From positions 1-64,000 of the forward strand of contig NW_026515456.1 of NCBI RefSeq assembly GCF_014898815.1: 64,000 nucleotides of DNA. Reading direction: 5' to 3'. How positions within the stretch are numbered: position 1 is the stretch's first letter; the number at the start of each line of letters is the position of its first letter. The notes beneath the pieces are model-generated. The model was given only the letters and a program-made list of their open reading frames with translations, was not told the DNA's origin and ran no database searches. Below, in pieces: positions 15,596-25,882 of this stretch. Source of the DNA: Panonychus citri (lineage: Eukaryota > Arthropoda > Arachnida > Trombidiformes > Tetranychidae). A program made the position numbers and the translations under genes.

Positions 15596-16037
15596 AGAGT
15601 TTCAATTGTATGAGAAAGAAGAAGATGAAAAAGTAGGAGGAGGATGAAGATGAAGACGAGAGAGCGAGAGAGCGAGAGAGTAGAACAGGGGAAATGTTTC
15701 AAGTATAAGGAAAAGTAAGACAAAAATCCTGAACTGGTTCTGATAAGCTGAACATTTCGAATCGGAATAATTTATCGTTTTGAGAGAAGTTTATGCTTCC
15801 CTCTGATGGATTAGAATTGTAACTTATTCTAACGAATCAAAGTGGCGCGAATTGGTAGTTTCTTCTAACGGAAGATTAAAGAGTAGAGTAGATGAAATAA
15901 TCAACGAAATGACCTAAATTGATGAATATTAATTCGATGATCGAATCAATTTGTTATGAATTTGATTTCATGCAGCATTGTTTTTACGAATCTGCCAACT
16001 GTCTTCCAGTTCTAATTGACGAATAAAAACTGAGACA
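15596..16037 (+). repeat. Duplicated block (partner 49630-50052)
   Basis: This block, from GAGAGTTTCAATTGTATGAG through a purine-rich GAAGATGAAGACGAGAGAG tract to a decayed F-box C-terminal tail, is repeated at about 49630-50052. The right-hand copy lacks several short purine repeat units. The opening words also match the 5' leader of the array genes (AAAATTGAGAGTTTCAATT before ATG). The block thus looks like a gene leader joined to a gene end, with everything between lost. Confidence 0.75.
15906..16026 (+). pseudogene. F-box/LRR C-terminal tail remnant
   Basis: This is a decayed version of the conserved last ~40 codons of the array genes. EWPKL is recognisable with an inserted base, followed by FVMNLISC-like and YESANCLPVLIDE-like sequence and a TAA. 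No F-box or LRR exon precedes it. The same relic, better preserved, lies at 49921-50041. Confidence 0.7.
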
Positions 16038-16346
16038 AACTTTAATAATTGTCTGTCATGTTTCGAGGTGAAAGAAGAAAGTTCAGTTTGTGTCCAATTT
16101 TCTGTACGAATTGATCATTGCAAAAACTCATGATGTGAATATTTCGAGCAACTTATATTCTTCATGAAGGTAAGTAAGTAACGTTCAAGATATGTCCGTA
16201 AGCTCAACTTTTCTGACTTAGCTGACTTTTTTCGGCTTACAATTCGAGGCTTTTTAGGAAAATGGTTTAATTTAATTGATTAAACAATTAATTCAACAAT
16301 CTAAGATCGAGATTAAGTTTAAATTTAATTTCTATTGATTTTTCAG
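16038..16346. other. Spacer with possible transposon-end remnant and broken intron 1
   Basis: Positions about 16191-16250 (AGATATGTCCGT, AGCTGACTTTTTTCGGCTTA) resemble the terminal repeat of the short element at 57200-57472, as a single decayed end. The last part (GATTAAGTTTAAATTTAATT, then a 3' splice site) matches intron 1 of array genes, but exon 1 is missing. Confidence 0.4.
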
Positions 16347-18076
16347 TCTCTCCAAGATGGTTCCTGGTCGTTTCGCTGAAGTTAAGCAAAGTTAAATATC
16401 TTCAATTGATGGATAGTAAGTAAACTCCCACCTGATTGATTCTTGATTCTGACTGACTCTTAATTTGATTGTTTCTAATTTCAGGATACAAAAGAGCTCA
16501 GGACTACATTGAGCATAACAAACTTTGGAAAAACACTACAGAAACTTTGAAAAGTCACAATTTAAGTGATTTATTTCCGAATCTGAAGGTAATTGATAAT
16601 TTGCGTTTTTCCACCAGAAAAATACTTAGTTTCTATCGATTGCATTTTTTTATATAGATTGTGGAAGTTCCGTTGCATTTTTTTGTTTCTCTTGAATCAT
16701 ATACTTTTAGAAGGTTGATAAACGAACATCCAAAAATCAAAGGATTGATTGGACTTTATGAACCTGTTGAGAACAAGTATAACTTGGAAAATATCGAAAT
16801 GATTTCATCAGATTTCAAATTCGAATTCAAAAAAGTCTTTCGACCAAGTCAGTTGAAACAAATTTGCTTCAAAGGAATATTGCTCTTACTTCATTTGTTG
16901 GAATGTAAGACAATTTCTGATTGAACGATTTATGATTTTAATTATTATTTTTTTAATTATGAGATGAACAAGTTGATTATATCGATAAGAGTCGTTTGTG
17001 GATAAACTATGATACGACCTTAAGTGATTACAATTTGATGAATTTTTTTCTGAATCTAAAGGTAATCAATAAATTTTTTAGATTAAAATGATGTTACTAA
17101 TTATCTTTTAATTCAATGTTAGATTATTGAGGTTTCGCCTTTCGCCTGTCTTAGTCTTCGATCTTATAATTTGACAAAAATGATCAACAATAGTTCAAAA
17201 TAAAAGGGTTGATTGGACTTTATGAGCCGTTTGGGAAAAGATTTAACTTGGAAAATATCGAATTGGTTTCATCAGATTTTCAGTTCCAATTTAAAAGAAT
17301 CTTCCGACCTGATCAGTTGAAATAGATTCGCTTTAGACGAATACGCTTGTCAAGACTTTCTCAAATTATCGAATACTTTTGAAGCGAATCAGCTTGACAC
17401 TTCGTAATGGTACGTTCACATCGAATTAATGTTTGAAATGTTCTAATCTCTTTTTTTGTAAAGACACACAAACAAATTACGATGGTCCAAATTTGGTTGG
17501 TTTGAAGATACTCGAATTAAAACTAAAGTTTCCTGACTCGTTTGGGTTTCATCTTATTGATTCTTGTCCATTTCTAGAAAGTTTATTCTTCTATTATAAT
17601 GGAAGTGATCTTTATGTAGACGAATCGATGAAGAATTTCAATCTGAGAGATTTGGTTATCTATAATGTAAGTCACTGAATGAAAAATTCGCATTCGATTA
17701 ATTTTTTTCTCTAATTATTTCTATCCAAAGGCTCTTTTTTTACCTGGCCATTAATGCGAAGAGTTTTGTCCAAATTCCTGAAGTTACATCATCTTTCAAT
17801 TAGAAACAGTAAAGAGATTGGCGATAGTCATGTGAAAATTTTACCAGAAATAAAATTGTTGGACTTCAGAAGATCAAAAGAATAACTTCACAATCAGCTG
17901 ATTATTTGAACGAATTCTGTCTCAAATCTCGTCGATCCATTGAAATCTATTATGATTGTGAAGAGGAACCAACTGAACGGCCTAAATTAGGAATACCCAG
18001 AGACCAATTGCTTATTCGATTTCATGAAGCATTGTTTTATAAAATTTTCCTCCTTCCGTATCTGATTGATGAATGA
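16347..18076 (+). pseudogene. Chimeric F-box/LRR pseudogene, unit-1 copy
   Basis: The 5' part (exon 2 at 16347, exon 3 from 16485, exon 4a from about 16659) matches the gene at 44727. At about 16890 it switches into the exon 2-3 intron of a relative of the gene at 46701 and follows that gene to its end. The junction therefore deletes the 3' half of one gene and the 5' end of its neighbour. Exon 1 is absent. In the second half, TAG at 17333-17335 replaces the Gln codon of DQLKQ, bases are missing after EYF (near 17381), and the exon-5 frame is broken. It cannot make a normal protein. The parental pair survives at 44727-48136. Confidence 0.85.
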
Positions 18077-18733
18077 AAATCTCACAATCCTTGAAATCTT
18101 GCGAGAACTTTTCAGCCGATGTGACCAAGTGAAACAAGAACAACGGATAAATTTTCGTTAATACTTAGTATTCATACTATATCGGCTCAAGCTGATGACT
18201 CAGTCACTTCAACAATCGACTGACTTTAATCAATCAAAATACCACCCAAATCATGATGTTGATTATTTACTACAGTAATATTCCCACTTGAGTTGTATTT
18301 TTTACTTTTTTACATACATTATACATATTTAAATCTACTTGGCAATTAAAATCATCGCAAATTACTCAAATTATTTTCTTTATTTCATCATACGAACTGA
18401 TAGAGTTACTATTATTGTTTGGCGCATTTGAGCATTTGAAACACAACGTCACTAAAAATGATGAGGGGGAAAAGGAAGTGAAAATAATGCTACCATGAAA
18501 TTCAATAGATTCATGGAGGAAAAATTTTAACATTTTTCTTCTTTTCAATTCATTCTTAAGATAAATAATTCTTTTAGATATTAATGATAATAGAATACAA
18601 TGAGTGTCAGTGTCACCATCGTAATAGAAGATCATTCAAACATCATCTTTTCGAATGAGTCTTGAACTTTACAGGAATCGAAACTCTTCCCACCTTTAGA
18701 ATAAATTGATTTCAAGTGAATTATATAAATTAA
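18077..18733. other. Conserved array spacer
   Basis: Non-coding block (AACTTTTCAGCCGAT, ACGAACTGATA, TTATTGTTTGG, CACTAAAAATGATGAGG) that recurs at 32373-33007, 48137-48714, 54419-54900 and 55780-56580. An 89-codon minus-strand frame runs through it (18366-18635). It varies by indels between copies and has no recognisable domain, so I treat it as spacer. The last 80 bp hold an altered leader of the next pseudogene. Confidence 0.6.
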
Positions 18734-18927
18734 AAATCTACCAAACGAGTGTCTTTATATGATTTTGGACCATTTCAATGGATTAGAAGAAAATTTGTGA
18801 AAGGAACCAAATGAATGGTCTAAATTGGACACTACTCAGTAATTAATTAACTACGGTTTCGATTTCATAAAACATTGTTTTTATAAAACCTAAATTACTC
18901 CCGGATTTGCTCGATGAAGATAAATAA
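18734..18927 (+). pseudogene. Internally deleted F-box pseudogene (exon 1 joined to tail)
   Basis: Exon-1-like sequence (ATCTACCAAACGAGTGTCTT) runs straight into the C-terminal tail (ACCAAATGAATGGTC, GATTTCATAAAACATTG, GATGAAGATAAATAA). The rest of exon 1, exons 2-4 and most of exon 5 are gone. The same junction is present at 33008-33198 and 56628-56824, and the tail alone at 49459-49571. The deletion therefore predates spread of the segment. Confidence 0.75.
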
Positions 18928-19000
18928 ATTTCTAATTAAGCTGAAAGTTAATTAATCCAACATAATAACAATTGAAATTGAAAAATTGAGAGTTTCAATT

Positions 19001-19182
19001 ATGTCAATTAACAAACTACCAAACGAGTGTCTCTATATGATATTGGATCATTTCGATGGATTCGAAGAGTTGATCCGGTTATCCAAAGGTAACAGCGAGA
19101 TTAAGTTCAAATTTGAAATTTCTAAAATTCAATTTCTATTGATTTTTCAGTCTCTTCAAGATGGTTAAATCAATTATTTTAA
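19001..19182 (+). pseudogene. F-box-only 5' gene fragment (39 codons)
   Basis: Exon 1 (19001-19088) and the start of exon 2 (from 19151) are intact: MSINKLPNECLYMILDHF..., then SSRWLNQLF and a TAA in frame at 19180-19182. No exon 3-5 follows before the next gene at 19718. The spliced product would be just the F-box N-terminus, 39 aa. The paralogue at 27670-27851 ends the same way. It is most simply a truncated gene, but a very short F-box peptide is possible. Confidence 0.6.
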
Positions 19183-19717
19183 TAGACCAGATTTTACTCA
19201 ATTCCTAAACTTTTGTCTTGAACTGTAGTAATTTTCAATTGTACTGATTATTATATTTACTTTGGTCAATAATTAAGATCAGTAACCCGTTCTACTGATA
19301 TAGCTACATATTATTGTTTGGTGGCAACAAAAGCACATGAAAACGTCGAAATGACGAGGGAAAAACGCTCAAACGTTGTTTCATTTAAAAAAAGCGCATA
19401 TTCTTAGTAATTAATCAGCTGTTTGCCGAGTGAATTTAATTTCAAATTAGTGCTCACAATAGTGGAACATCCTATTCGACCAGAAATCTCTGGTTAAAAA
19501 GTCTTTGGGCCTAAATAATTATCATTTCAGAAAGTTCTGTTTTTTCTCCGGTGAAAACATCTCATGTGGTAACAGTTCTTGTGGATTTCGATCTTGAAAT
19601 TTGCCTTTAACTGAATTAACATCGGACTCAATTCATTAAGATTTGATCCCATTTCTGGCTTTTTAGACTTAAACATTTCTACACGTTTTTGAATTATTAA
19701 TTAGTGGAATCATAATT
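19183..19717. other. Spacer and promoter region of the 19718 gene
   Basis: Holds ACAAAAGCACATGAAAACGT, the CAGCTG module at 19387-19433 and about 300 bp of unique-looking leader. A near-identical version lies at 27852-28386, and further copies at 33449-33975 and 42105-42624. No coding signal was seen. Confidence 0.6.
19387..19433 (+). promoter_or_regulatory. Shared array promoter module
   Basis: AAAAAAAGCGCATATTCTTA followed by TAATTAATCAGCTG and GCCGAGTG. CAGCTG is at 19416-19421, about 300 bp before the ATG at 19718. The GAGGGAAAC half is degenerate here. Confidence 0.45.
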
Positions 19718-20962
19718 ATGTCTTTTACCGATTTACCAGATAATTGTCTTTGGAAGATTTTCGAAAATGTCAATGGGGTCATAGATTTGATTCAATTTTC
19801 TAAAGGTAAGGTTGAGATTCCGTTTAGATGATGAAATTAAAACTTATTTACTTTTCCTTGATTCTTAAGTTTGTTCGAGATGGTCCGATTTAATTAGGCT
19901 AAGATTTAATCGAGTAAAATATTGTAGTAAGATAATTTCTAATCGATGGGTTAATTATTTTATTAATACTTGTTTCCATTTTTTTTAGTCGAAAATAAAG
20001 TTGATTATATTGATGAAAACAGTTTGTGGATTAATCATAATACGAATTGGAATGATTACAATTTATTTGAATTGTTTCCAAATCTTAAGGTATTTAGTGA
20101 ATTTTATCAAATCAAAATTATGTGGCTTTCTAATTGTTTTTTAATTCGATGTTAGATTATAGATATTGCGGTTTTATTGGAAACTGCATCTTTGTTAGAT
20201 ATTGTCAGAAATAATCCACGAATAAAGGGATTAATCGCAGTTTGGGATTATATCGATGACGATTATATCTTAACAAATATCGAAATGATCGCTGCAGCTT
20301 GTGAGTTCGATTATGAAGCAGTTTTTTACAATGGACCAAATTTGTCTTCGTTAAAGATTCTTGAACTTGGTACAAGCTATTTTGTTGAACAATTCACCGG
20401 ATTTCATTTCATGGATTTTTGTCCCTCTTTGGAAAGCGCTTTCTTCCAGTGTTGGGCAGAGGATATTTATGTAAATGAATCGATAAAGAATTACAATCTA
20501 AGAGATTTGGTTATTGATAATGTAAGTCAATCATCGAGTGATAAATGTTTCTAACATTTTATTTGATTTCTTTTTCTTTAGATTCATTCTGGTAGTTTTT
20601 TGTGGCCACTACTTAAAAAACTGGTGTCTAAATTTCCTAACTTGCATCATCTAGCAATCAGAAATTTTGATAAGCTCGATGATAGTAAATTTCATTTAGA
20701 TGAATTGATAAAATTATTACCAAAGTTGAAGTTATTGGACTTGAGAAGATTTGAGAAAGTGACGCATAAATCAGCTGATTTTCTGTCCAAATATTGTGTC
20801 AAAAAGAATCGATCAATCGTAATTTATTACGATTGTGAAAACGAACCCGCCGAATGGCCTAAATTGGTAAATACTCGTGAAACAATTTGCTATGGATTCG
20901 ATTTCATGAAACATTGTTTCTACAAAAAATTCAGTTCTCTTCCAAATCTCATTGATGAATGA
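19718..20962 (+). CDS. F-box/LRR protein with internal LRR deletion
   Basis: Join 19718-19805, 19870-19926, 19989-20089, 20156-20521, 20582-20962: 330 codons, in frame throughout with GT-AG introns. Exons 1-2 give the F-box (MSFTDLPDNCLWKIFENV..., then a CSRW-type end). Exon 3 has YIDENSLWINHNTNWNDY. Exon 4 carries LKILELGTSYF, FHFMDFCPSLESAFF and NYNLRDLVI. Exon 5 has two more LRR-like segments and the tail YGFDFMKHCFYKKF..LIDE. It is about 40 residues shorter than its relatives: DYEAVF runs directly into YNGPN, so half of exon 4a, the intron and the start of 4b are missing, apparently by a GTTTTT microhomology deletion. A probable SCF substrate receptor with an altered binding surface. The unit-2 copy is frameshifted. 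Confidence 0.85.
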
Positions 20963-21641
20963 AATGACTGATTTGAAGCAATCGCAATTAAATTGATTGG
21001 ATACAGTTGATAAGATTTATTTATCTATTTTCGATTTTATGATATAAATTGATCAGATTTAATCACAATTTAAATGACACAAAAATTGTTGATTGGTTAG
21101 CACAATACAATATCCAACTTTGTAAATGGCAAAATCCAAACAATAATTAAAGCACAATTGAAAATGATAAATTATCAATCGTAAAGACAAATAACAAGAT
21201 TCTAATCACTATCAACAAAATAATCATTAGAATTACACGTAAATTGATGGTTAAACTCTAGACAATTATAGTTGATTAATAAAATATACGATTGAGCATC
21301 TATCATGTTTCGAGGTGAAAGACGAAAGTTCATTTTTAATCTCAATATTTTCTGTACGAATAGATCGCTTTGCTTAATTCGAGCTTCGGGTAATGCGAGC
21401 AACTTATATTCTTCTTGAAGGTAAATCTATTGGTTATAAACATTCTGCTCTAATCTAATTAGATCCAATATTCGATTTCTGTTCATTCGAAAAAAGCGCT
21501 TTAATAATCTCTCAATAATTAATCAGCTGTTCTTCACGAGGGAAACTAATTTTGCTGATTAATCATTAATGTTATTCAATGAAAAGTTATCGGCATTTCT
21601 TAAGTTTACAGATCAATCATAAGTGAATTGTGATTTTAATT
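20963..21641. other. Array spacer and promoter region
   Basis: Contains the 3'-flank repeat also seen at 14940-15400, the phrase ATCTATCATGTTTCGAGGTG (also near 46340, 52405 and 56920), and the promoter module at 21490-21546. A short minus-strand frame at 21202-21402 is conserved only because the DNA is duplicated. Confidence 0.6.
21490..21546 (+). promoter_or_regulatory. Shared array promoter module
   Basis: GAAAAAAGCGCTTT, TAATTAATCAGCTG (CAGCTG 21524-21529) and ACGAGGGAAAC, ending about 95 bp before the ATG at 21642. Confidence 0.6.
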
Positions 21642-23122
21642 ATGTCACTAAACGATTTACCTGATAATTGTCTTTGGAAGATCTTCGAAAATGTCCATAA
21701 GGCCGTAGATTTGATTCAATTGTCTAAAGGTAAGATTGAGATTCAGTTAAGATGATAAAATTTTAAATTTTAACTTATTTACTTTCCATCGACTCCTAAG
21801 TTTGTTCAAGATGGTCCGATCTAATTAGGTGAGATTTAATCGAGTAAAATATCTTCATTTGTTCGAATGTAAGACAATTTCTAATTGATTGATTTATCAT
21901 TTGATTAACACTTGTTTTCAATTTTTTATTAAAAGTTAGTAATTCGGTTGATTATATCGATGCGAAAAGTTTGTGAATGAATGAGGATACGAAGTGGAAT
22001 TATTACAATTTATTCCAATTGTTTCCGAACATTAAGGTAATTAATGAATTTTTTTAAATCAAATTTATGTTGTTTTCTAATTGTTTTTTAATTTGACATC
22101 AGATTATAGATACTGTGGTCTTTGATTATCATGGATCTTTCAATTTACCAGAAATTGTCAAAAATAATCCACAAATAAAGGGATTGATTGGTAATTTTGA
22201 TTTCAAAAACAACGTTTATGACTTTGCAAATATCGAAATGTTCGCTTCAGATATTATTATTAATAATTTCGATTATAAAAAAGTTTTTCGACCTGATCAG
22301 TTGAAACAAGTTCACGGCCTCTATATTGATATGGTGATCTTCCTTCATTCATTAAATATTTTCCAAATTTGAAGCGACTCACTTAGAACTCTGTGCAGGT
22401 GAGATTCAACTTCAATTAATCTGTCGATTGTTTCAGATGATTAATATCGTTTTACGATCTATTATAGCGGACGGGTTTTTACAATGGACCGAATTTGTCC
22501 GCGTTAAAGATTCTTGAACTTGGTACATCCGATTTTATTGAAAAGGAATTCACGGATTTCATTTCATGGATTTTGTACATCTTTGGAAAGCGCTTTCATA
22601 CACTTACTTCTGGGCAAAGGATATTTATGTAAATGAATCGATAAAAATTACAATCTAAGAGATTTGGTTATCGATAATGTAAGTCAATCATCGAGTGATA
22701 AATGTTTCTAACATTTTATTTGATTTCTTTTTCTTTAGATGTCTTCTGGTAGTTTTTCGTGGCTGCCTCTTAAAAAACTGGTGTCTAAATTTCCTAATTT
22801 ACATCATCTAGCGATCAGATGTTTTGATAAGCTTGATGTTAGTAATTTTGATTTAGAAGAATTGATGAAATTATTACCAAAGTTGAAGTTATTGGATTTC
22901 CGGAAATTTAATATATTCGGCAAATCGGCTGATTATCTGTCCAAATATTATGTCAAAGAGAATCGATCAGTTGTAATTTATTACAGTTGCAACAATGAAC
23001 CCGCCGAATGGCCTGAATCGGTGGAGACTCGCGAACCAATTTGCCATGGATTCGATTTCATGAAACATTGTTTTTATAAAACTTGGGACTCACTTCCAGT
23101 TTTGATTGATGAAGATAAATAA
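21642..23122 (+). pseudogene. F-box/LRR gene with nonsense codon, unit-1 copy
   Basis: Exons 21642-21729, 21801-21868, 21936-22036, 22103-22398, 22468-22678 and 22739-23122. Exon 3 reads DYIDAKSL then TGA where relatives have TGG (SLW), and both copies of the segment share this. Everything downstream is otherwise open in the clean patches: LPEIVKNNPQIKGLI, FRPDQLKQV, LKILELGTSDF, NYNLRDLVIDN, then a tail ending LIDEDK. Combining clean patches, the frame would be about 385 codons. This copy also has many single-base deletions at 22330-22680 that are absent from the 36 kb copy and are probably assembly errors. The TGA makes it a probable recent pseudogene, unless the base itself is wrong. Confidence 0.75.
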
Positions 23123-23398
23123 AATTTCTAATTAAATTGATGGTCAATTCATCAGCAAAAATATTAATTGAAATAACAAGTTTCCAAAGACAAAATACAA
23201 ATTCGAATCGATTGTTAAAATTCTAGACAATTATACGAAGTTCATTTTTTATCGCAAGTTTTATGGACGAATAGATCGCTTTGCTTAATTATTTTTTGTT
23301 AATTCGAGCAGCTTATATTCTGCTTGAAGGTAAATCTATTGGTTATAAAAATTCTGCTCTAATCTAATTAAGATCCGATACTCGATTTCTATTCATTT

Positions 23399-23450
23399 GA
23401 AAAAAGCGCTTTGTCTCAATAATTAATCAGCTGTTCTTCACGAGGGAAAC
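23399..23450 (+). promoter_or_regulatory. Shared array promoter module
   Basis: GAAAAAAGCGCTTTGTCTCA, TAATTAATCAGCTG (CAGCTG 23428-23433) and ACGAGGGAAAC, about 100 bp before the ATG at 23548. Confidence 0.6.
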
Positions 23451-23547
23451 TAATCTTGCTGATTGATCATTTATGTTATTCAATTTAAGTTATAGGCATT
23501 TCCTTAAGTCCACAGATCAATTATAAGTGAATTTTGATTTTTTAATT

Positions 23548-25004
23548 ATGTCATTAAACGATTTACCTGATATTTGTCTTTGGAAGATCTTTGAAAATAT
23601 CGATGAGGCCAAAGATTTGATTCGATTGTCTAAAGGTAAGATTATTAGTTTCGTTTAGATGATGAAATTTTAAAACTTGTTTACTTTCCCTTCGTCCTAT
23701 AGTTTGTTCGAGATGGTCCGATTTAATTAAGCCGAGATTTAATCGAGTAAAATATCTTCATTTGATGGATGGTAAGTTAATTTCTAATTGATTGATTTTA
23801 TGATTTTATTAACACTTGTTTCCAATTTTATTTTAAATAGATGCGGTTGATTATATTGATGCGAACAGTTTGTGGATTAATCCTAAAACGAATTGGAATT
23901 ATTACAATTTATTCAAATTGTTTCCAAATATTAAGGTAATTAATGAATTTTTTTTAAATCAAATTTATGTTTCTTTCTAATTGTTTTTAATTCGACGTTA
24001 GATTATAGATTCTTCGGCCTTTGATTATCATTCATCCTTCGATTTACCAGAAATTGTCAAAATAATCCACAAATAAAGGATTAATTGGATATTTGGATCT
24101 CCTCGGAAGCATTTATGACTTGTCAAATATCGAAATACTCGCTTCAGAGTTTTATTTCAATGTTAAAAGCGTTTTTCGACCTGATCAACTGAAACAAGTT
24201 TTCGGCCGCTTTTTTAATATGGAAGATCTTCCTTCATTCATTGGCTATTTTCCGAATTTGAAGCGACTCCACTTGCGACTCTGTAAAGGTGTGATACAAC
24301 TTGAATTGATCTTTCGATTGTTTCTTATGATTAATATCTTTTTACGATTTATAATAGCGGACAAAGTTTTTTACAATGGTCCGAATTCGTCTTCGTTAAA
24401 GATTCTTGAACTTAGTACAACAGATTTTGTTGGAAAATTCATAGGACTTCATTTCATGGATTTTTGTCCCTCTTTGGAAAGCGCTTTCATTGGTTGCCGG
24501 GCAAAGAATATTTATGTAAATGAATCGATAAAGAATTACAATCTAAGAGATTTGGTTATCGAAAATGTCGAATGGGTAAGTTAATCATCGAGTGATAAAT
24601 GTTTCAAGATTATCATTTATTTCTTTTCTTTAGATTCGTTCTGGTAGTTTTTCGTGGCCACTACTTAAAAAACTGGTGTCTAAATTTCCTAATTTACATC
24701 ATCTAGCAATCAGACACTTTGTTAAGCTTAATGTTAGTAATTTTGATTTAGAAAAATTGATGAAACTATTACCAAAGTTGAAAATATTGGACTTGAGAGG
24801 ATGTAAAGTGACACAAATCAGCTGATTTTCTGTCCAAATATTGTGTCAAAGAGAACCGATCATTTGTAATATATTACGATTGTGAAAACGAACCCACGAA
24901 TGGCCTAAATTGGTGGATACTCGCAAACGAATTTGCTATGGATTTGATTTCATGAAACATTTTTCTACAAAATACATGTTTCTTCAGATCTCGTTGATGA
25001 ATAA
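23548..25004 (+). CDS. F-box/LRR protein, unit-1 copy with indels
   Basis: Exons 23548-23635, 23703-23771, 23841-23935, 24002-24288, 24358-24575 and 24634-25004. F-box: MSLNDLPDICLWKIFENI, then VCSRWSDLI. Then YIDANSLWINPKTNWNYY, FRPDQLKQVFG, LKRLHLRLCK, LKILELSTTDF, NYNLRDLVIENVEW and the tail. Exon 4b ends three residues later than in relatives (adds VEW). Single-base losses near 24060-24080 and 24800-24990 break this copy. The corresponding bases are present in the clean parts of the second copy (37782-39243). Combining clean patches gives about 379 codons. Probably an intact gene in the real genome. Confidence 0.75.
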
Positions 25005-25307
25005 AATCAATTGACTTGAATGAATCAAAAAGCCCAAATAAGTTTGATTATTCACTAAGTTTTGTTAAGTAGGGTAATTACAATAAATTGGTAAATCACA
25101 AATTAATTATTATTTTCTGCGTTTCCTTTCTTATCAATTGGTACTTTTTTATTGTTTTTGATGACAACAAAAGCATATGACACATGAAAACGTTGAAAAT
25201 AACGAGAGAAAAACGCGTTAAACACTCATTTTGTTTCATCCAAAAAACGCTTGCTCTTAGTAATTAATCAGCTGTTTTCGAGTGACTTCACTCATTTATG
25301 AACGAAA

Positions 25308-25677
25308 TTACTGGAAAGAGCCTAATAGGCTCAGCCCATTATATTCTGATCAGATCCCAAATATCCACTAGTAGTAATAATGGCACCAACCTTCTTCCGT
25401 TTCTATTAATAAACAGAACGAAACAAAAATTACTAATGAATCTCGGAAAACAATGAAAAGATAAACTTGGGACGAAGAAAAAGTTTTAAAGAATAAACAA
25501 CAATCAATGCCAATTCTTGTGAAAACATCAAAACTCACCTGAGGGAAAAAGATGCAATTACTTTTAATTTGTGTACTTTTTCGACGTAACGTTTAATATC
25601 ATCTACAGAGCATTGTAAAGATCGATTGCTGTTATCATAACTTTTTATTATCACAAGTTTGAGCCATTTCTACTCAA
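25308..25677 (-). pseudogene. Small non-F-box gene fragment, unit-1 copy
   Basis: Read on the minus strand from CAT at 25675-25677: MAQTCDN-like start, then RSLQCSVDDIKRYVEK, a segment ending FFPQ at a GTGAG donor, a ~145-nt intron, and a second exon EEGWCHVITTSGYLGSD... ending in a stop at 25308-25310. The phase is broken at homopolymers (A or T runs), differently in the two copies. No family was recognised. It is unlike the F-box genes and on the opposite strand. It may be a captured fragment of another gene. Confidence 0.4.
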
Positions 25678-25703
25678 TGAAATAATATGATTTCTATTCA
25701 TTT

Positions 25704-25752
25704 GAAAAAGCTTTGTCTCAATAATTAATCAGCTGTTCTTCACGAGGAAACT
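25704..25752 (+). promoter_or_regulatory. Shared array promoter module
   Basis: GAAAAAGCTTTGTCTCA, TAATTAATCAGCTG (CAGCTG 25730-25735) and ACGAGGAAAC, about 130 bp before the ATG at 25883. The second copy reads GCGCTT and GAGGGAAAC, so the missing bases here are likely errors. Confidence 0.55.
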
Positions 25753-25882
25753 AATTTAAAATTTGAAATTTTGCTGATTAATCATTTATGACATAAATTT
25801 TATGTTATTCAATTTCAATGATAAAATCTCCGCATTTTTCAAGTTTAATTCATTGAATTATAAGTGCATTGTGATTTAAATA

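Larger units (their letters stand above)
25005..25882. other. Long spacer with orphan promoter module
   Basis: Besides the minus-strand fragment listed separately, it holds a CAGCTG module without a following gene (CAGCTG 25269-25274) and a second one at 25704-25752 that serves the gene at 25883. The orphan probably belonged to a deleted gene. This copy has many small deletions relative to 39244-40140. Confidence 0.55.

Noticed and set aside
18366..18635. 89-codon minus-strand open frame, repeated at 32659-32913 and 48434-48619
   Set aside because: It lies in the conserved spacer, changes length through indels between copies, and has no domain. Its recurrence is explained by DNA duplication.
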